Assembly: GCA_013180625.2 (NCBI GenBank)
Contig: SNVD02006942.1
Span: 930,001-994,000 of the forward strand
DNA: 64,000 nucleotides
Origin: Boswellia sacra
Taxonomy: Eukaryota > Streptophyta > Magnoliopsida > Sapindales > Burseraceae
Direction of reading: 5' to 3'
Shown: in pieces, positions 58,981-64,000 of the stretch
Layout of the letters: each line of letters opens with the position of its first letter
Numbering within the stretch: position 1 is the first letter of the stretch
Translations under genes and position numbers: made by a program
The notes under the pieces: generated by a model
The model's database searches: none
Told to the model about the DNA's origin: nothing
Seen by the model: the letters and a program-made list of their open reading frames with translations, nothing else

Positions 58981-61578
58981 GTGTTAGGAGATGAGGGATA
59001 AGATTAATTGGATGGCTGAAATTTAATTTACATGCAATGACAAGTAAGCAAGTTCAAAAAGAAAGAGAAGGGCATGCATGGTCGATCGGACTGACGACTC
59101 ATAATCTGGATTTAATGAGCAGACCAGTGCATGTGAGTGTGCGAAGTCTTAGTTATCAACTTAACATGAAACGTCAATTTTGGCTTGTCATGTCCCATCT
59201 CTGCAGGCTTCAAATTATTGGCACTAGTTATGCATGTAATGTAGGTTATTTTCGGCCCGCGTGGCCTTTGTTTCCAACTTCGTTTTTGTAATTACTTCTA
59301 CTATTCATTGGTTTGGAAAGTCAGTTAAGTTCATTGTACTTCACATTGAACTTGGTAAAAGATTGAACTACACCATAATCATATGCAAAAATAGTAAAGG
59401 GGCATCTGATTTGCAATATTTAGAAACAGGACTTTCCATTAATTAGGATATTATGAAGTATTTTCGAGGACAAATTCGTATCTGAAATCACGTATTAGGG
59501 TTTCATGTTAAGTTTTGAACCTTTAATTTCTTTATGTTGCAAGTATTTGTTGTTTATCATTCTAAGTTTTACTAATTATATTAAGATAATCTTGCAAAAC
59601 TTTTCATTTTGTTTTGTGATTACATCGATTGTGACTCCAATAATTTGTTGTCTCACATATTGTTATGGCGTTCAAAATAGGGCTCATGCTACTGCACTAA
59701 TGCATGTGATACACCCATTTGTATTTTATATAAAAAGAGAAAGAGAGAGAGAGAGAGAGAAGTCAGCAGAAGTGGGGAAAATGAGCATAAAATAGAAAAT
59801 AATGAATATTTTTTTTAAATTTTTCTTAGTTTTTTTACTACTTTTTATACTTTTGCATGAACATGTTCATTAATTGTAGCTAATGTCACAAAATAGGAAA
59901 AGATAAATCACTTTAATTAGACTGATCACCGTTCGAAAAGTCCAAAACTAGAAGCGTCAAGATTTTAGCAGTTTTTGCTTCGATAGTAGTTCTATAAAAA
60001 CTTAAAAAGTACTTTTACTAGACGAGTTACCCACACAGAAATAAATGAATTCATATTTTATCCATAAGTGTTTATTTTTTTATATATAGAGCAGTTAATT
60101 AATTATATGGATAATATGATCCTAATTAAATTTTTTTTAATTAAATCTCACCGCTGTCGGCAACCAAAATGGACAAGACGCATTTTATTATATAAAAAAA
60201 TAATACTAATTACGAAGAAATTAAGCACAGTATCACGTCTTTCATGGTATGGTACTTGGAACAATACGAAGAAGAGAAGTAGATATTCATAGAGTAGATC
60301 ACCACATCTTTCATAGTTCTTATTTCTTAAGCCCAGCGACTCTTGAGCTACTCCTCCTCTTTATACATAACAAACATCATCAGAATAATACTTATCATAA
60401 AAATTCTGTCTTCTTGTAGAATATTATTATAATATTCTTTTGTAACTTAATTAAAAGAAAACTTTGAGCCTGTGTCACAATTATCAATCATCTCTGTCGT
60501 CTCAGGCTCAGCCCTTTCTTGGTTTTATACTTTACTATAGGTAATTATGAAGCACACACATTAAAGTCTATTTGGGACTCGATCGAATTGCCATGAGCCT
60601 GTTTCTTTTCTTAGCTCGAATTGCCATGTAGCAACAGTTTTTTCTGCATATATTTAATTAATTCTATTATAACATATAACGCATGCAAACTGTTTCCTAT
60701 AGAGCGAAAGCAGCATTTATTAATCGTCCCCAAAAAAGCACAAGCACTTGTACATTTTAACTATCTGCATGCATGCAATTGCATACATTAATTGAAAATC
60801 TGATCATTTATTGTGTGCACTAAATCATCAAGTCTACGACATTGCATATAATGCTTTGTGATGATCATATTTTGTAAATTTCTGGGAAATGGGAAGGGAT
60901 GGAGGTGGCTGGCTTGGCTTGGCTTGGCAACCTATATAATTTATGAAAAAAGCTGACTCAAGGGCCCGAAATTCATTAATGATCATCATCCGAATTCTGA
61001 AACTAATAACTCCTAGTCTCTCAGCTATTACGACAAAAGCGTTCGGAGAGCTGCGTGCATGACCTGGAAGAAAACTAAAAGGGCAAAAAAGTTGACGATC
61101 AAATCACAACTTTTGACAAAATAGACGTGCCGGTGGGGATCACATATCTTGCTGTCATTAGATATTTTTGGGGCTACATTGTTTTTGAAGTCCTGTTTCA
61201 ATCTAGAATAACAACATTATTATTGATAATGGACCACATTGTGGCAAGTTGTTCTTGAGACAACAAAGCAACATTGCCACAGTGAGGAGAAAGTTCAGAT
61301 CATTGAAGTTTCCCTTTCTTTGGTTTGTTTTACTCGTTCATTTTGTTTATTGTTTGGGTTGGGTACTGAATAGCTGCAGGATTTACCTTATGCAAAAACA
61401 ATAATAGCAAACTTCACGTATAGCTTTATTATGAATTTAATGTAAACTTCAAGTCTTGGTTGCAGATATGATGTCCTTTCTCCCATGATACTCACTATAT
61501 ATACTATATATCAATATCTATAATGGATATATAGTAACGTGGAATTGCAGTTAAATTGCACTAAGAGGATATACATTA
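58981..61578. other. intergenic, nothing recognised
   Basis: Holds a (GA)n run (about 59737-59760), and a GGCTTGGCTTGGCTTGG run near 60911-60928. ATG-started frames of 60-96 codons here have no known match. Confidence 0.4.
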
Positions 61579-61834
61579 TGTCCTACAACACCTGTGAGTA
61601 TTTGGATGAATATATACTCTTGTGATCGATTGGTATAATCAACCTGCAGGAAGATTTCAAGATTTGAATCTCAGTTCGATCAACTATATCACTTATATGT
61701 GACCCACCCCAGAATTTACAGAAGAAGTGAAATTCAGCTAATAATTAGGTTAAGTTTCTATGTAATTTGGTTCAGTTACTATGTAATAAAATTTATGATT
61801 CCCTTCTCATTTTTACCCCAAAAAAAAAAAAAAA
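61579..61834 (+). repeat. SINE-like repeat with poly-A tail, copy 1
   Basis: Shares TCCTA...ACCTGTG, GGAT(G/A)AA, ATATACTCTT and GGTATAATCA in order with 63089-63275, and later TGACCCAC...AGAA. It has tRNA-like A-box (GATCGATTGGTATAATC) and B-box (GATTTGAATCTC) words and ends in 15 A bases (61820-61834). This suggests a SINE, but no target duplication was found. Confidence 0.5.
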
Positions 61835-62537
61835 CTTTCACGTTTAATGAGTTCTTGTCTTCGTTAAATGATGATCTTTAATTCAAAAGAAAGTCTAAGG
61901 TATATCTGTTGTACTAGATTAGCATGACGCGACGTGGTGCTTAATTACCATTTTCTCAGTTAATTCAGAGGCATATGTGAAACCCTTAATGCATTTCATT
62001 ACGTTCAATTTTATATAAAGCTGCTCTGACTCAGATGGAGTTAAGACGTACAGCTTGAAATTTTTGTTTGGAAGCTATATACAGAATTTCAATTGTTGCG
62101 TGGGACTTCCTTAGGTCACTTATTTAATTACTTTGAGGGCTTATAATTAACTAGTTTCTGAACCGTTTTCCTGGAACAATGTGACAAGTACAACATGAAA
62201 GCATAGGAAATTAATGACGAGAGATTTATCAAAGTTAAAAGACGATGACAAATGCTACGTACGTCACGAATACTAATTAATGGGTAGAATGTACGACGAG
62301 TACAGTTAAAAGTACTGGTGATGTAGGCTCTGCATGCAATGTGGGTGTAGTACTGAGGGGGCAGAGCTCACTAATATATCGATATATCCTTACTGGAAAC
62401 TAATTTATGTCAAACGTCGTAATGTCAATTGTCGCCAGGTCACAAGTTTGATTTATGCCTGCAGATGCTTCCAACCAATTACAACATCAATCGACAGGAA
62501 AGAAATGATAATCTGATCAAATGTTTTTGAGCATCTT

Positions 62538-62542
<5 letters not shown>

Positions 62543-62589
<47 letters not shown>
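62543..62589. repeat. (AT)n microsatellite
   Basis: About 23 uninterrupted AT units, the longest simple repeat in the window. It is likely to be variable in length and prone to assembly error. Confidence 0.95.
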
Positions 62590-62592
<3 letters not shown>

Positions 62593-63088
62593 CTCCGGTT
62601 GCTCAGTTGCTTTAATTTTCTTTAGTTGTTGTCTTGCTTCTATTGGTTTTCAATTATTTACTAAGACGAAACAAAACTTTTCTAATATTTCTAATAAATG
62701 CTGAATTAAACTAGCCCTAATGTGCATCACTATTGAGCAAGTGATGCTGCAGCCACCTCAATCAGGGTCGTGAATTTCCCATTGGAAAAATATTAAGCCA
62801 AATCAATTGCTCACAAAGCCTCTGAAATAATTTTTTATGTTTTTTTGGGCAAGGGAGGACAAGATTACTTTACACATTAGCTCATGAACGCATATATGAT
62901 ATTGCATACATTATCTCTTAAGAAAAGTTTAGAGATTTATGGATGGGGTGAGGAAATTATAATTGGATACGCTTTTTTTTTCCGTCTTCTTGTGCCGATC
63001 GACTGTCGTTATCACGTTATCAGAGTTTTTGAGTTGATCATATCTCTAACAAACAAGCATGGACGACTGTAAATAGGACAGACAATCT

Positions 63089-63275
63089 GTCCTATAAAAA
63101 ACCTGTGGGAATCTGGATAAAGATATACTCTTATGATGGGTATAATCATGAAATTTATATATCTATACTTTATTTGGATATCACTTGATCATGTTGGAAA
63201 AAGAGAGTCCTTTTGCTCTGACCCACTTTAGAAACTGAATAAATTCAGTAAAGAATAAATCAAGTAAACTGCATC
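63089..63275 (+). repeat. SINE-like repeat, copy 2
   Basis: Parallels 61579-61834 for about 60 bp at the head (GGATAAAGATATACTCTTAT and GGGTATAATCA) and again at TGACCCACTTTAGAA. It has no A tail, and the B-box region is degraded. Confidence 0.45.
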
Positions 63276-64000
63276 CTTCCTATTTTCCGTACTTGAAAAT
63301 GTAATTATCTTCGATTTTTGTTAATTCTGTTACCATTTGGAGATATGTCAAGCCTTTGCGCATGCTTCAGAAACGCTTCAATATTCGATGTACAGTCTGG
63401 GCCAAAAAAGTGTACCCAACGCTTAAATTTTTAGCTTGAAGAAATAAAATTCGTAAGTTACTTTCGCTTATATCATCTCACTTAGCCAAACCACTAATAC
63501 AGGTTCTTGTTGGCAATCAAGTAACCTCTTCCAAAAAATTGCAGACCCAAATAAATATTTGCCTGCCAGTGCTTCAGGGTTCAGACCGATCAACTTATCA
63601 CCTCAGTATACTTCGTGTGGATGGCAGTTGGTTGGCCTTATTCAACAACGGAGCAGCCCTGGGAATACTTCAGCCAAAGCAATGCTCCAGCTCCCCAAAG
63701 TGATCTCTAGAAATAATCTTTGGACAGTCAAGGAAAAGGACCTTGTTTTCGTATCAAAACATACTCACATAATGGTATCAGGGAAAATTAATATGCCCTG
63801 TTTCATATTAGAGTACTCAAGTTGATTTTCTAACGTAATATCAAAAGATTCACCATTATGGCATCGTCAGCATGTAACCTCAATTTTATTTGCTCAATCT
63901 CTATCACAATTCCAAATAGCTTTTTCTACCTGATCGTTTCTCGAAACAATTTGATTTGCACTGCCCATTTTTTACTCCAATGTTCTCCCGACTCCTCATG
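63276..64000. other. window end, unassigned open stretch
   Basis: A plus-strand stretch open from about 63541 to 63825 follows an acceptor-like TTGCAG (63539-63544) and is less AT-rich. It reads PASASGFRPINLSP... with a protein-like composition, but no ATG start or donor is clear and I recognise no family. It could be an exon of a gene that runs off the window or a relic. Confidence 0.3.

Noticed and set aside
1..64000. CRISPR arrays, operons, prophage or other prokaryotic systems
   Set aside because: The window is plant nuclear DNA with spliced genes; regular repeat-spacer arrays or bacterial gene clusters are absent.
1..64000. Intact tRNA or rRNA genes, organelle DNA insertions
   Set aside because: The only GGTTCGA-type B boxes found belong to SINEs and lack a full cloverleaf. 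No stretch was recognised as chloroplast or mitochondrial sequence, though short pieces could be missed by eye.

Overview
This is eukaryotic nuclear DNA from a flowering plant, most likely a eudicot. The window is AT-rich and gene-poor, genes are split by GT/AG introns, and plant-only families are present (SAUR, prenylated HMA proteins, MIR530). I cannot fix the species; the repeat load and the MIR530 copy would fit a woody eudicot, but that is a guess.

Four protein genes are well supported. A heavy-metal-associated isoprenylated plant protein (HIPP) lies on the minus strand at 18.9-20.4 kb, with five coding exons, two CxxC HMA domains and a C-terminal CSVM prenylation box. A complete ABCF1/GCN20-type twin-ATPase gene lies on the plus strand at 40.6-44.5 kb; its promoter has site II elements and a telo-box, typical of translation genes. 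Two intronless SAUR genes point towards each other at 50.3 kb (+) and 58.5-58.9 kb (-). A fifth, unrecognised, spliced gene is likely on the minus strand at 22.4-25.7 kb. One RNA gene is clear: MIR530 at about 31.53-31.71 kb, with the mature 20-mer on the 5' arm, a near-perfect star, a TATA-like box and two G-boxes upstream.

The rest is mostly non-coding and rich in small or decayed mobile elements. In order: a Tourist-like MITE (2.4 kb); a 1.16-kb non-autonomous hAT with 8-bp target-site duplications (TSDs) and a 113-bp internal inverted repeat (4.4-5.5 kb); an AT-rich MITE (7.4 kb); a long-TIR element (10.1-10.9 kb); a 178-bp MITE family (20.9, 30.7, 40.2, 57.4 kb); a MULE-like element (27.1-27.8 kb); a hAT-like element (28.4-29.15 kb); two more AT-rich MITEs (33.0 and 33.6 kb); a TRIM retroelement (35.1-35.9 kb); a hAT-like MITE (36.4 kb); a SINE with a perfect 18-bp TSD (36.85 kb) and a relative at 53.6 kb; a decayed Copia element whose 3' LTR is split by an unrelated 1,029-bp solo LTR (47.1-49.5 kb); a hAT-like element holding a nested MITE (57.36-58.0 kb); and a pair of SINE-like repeats (61.6 and 63.1 kb).

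The genes do not form a pathway. The most informative points are the MIR530 locus with its light-signalling type promoter motifs, the nested retroelements with exact target duplications, the hairpin-forming hAT element, and the unidentified spliced gene.
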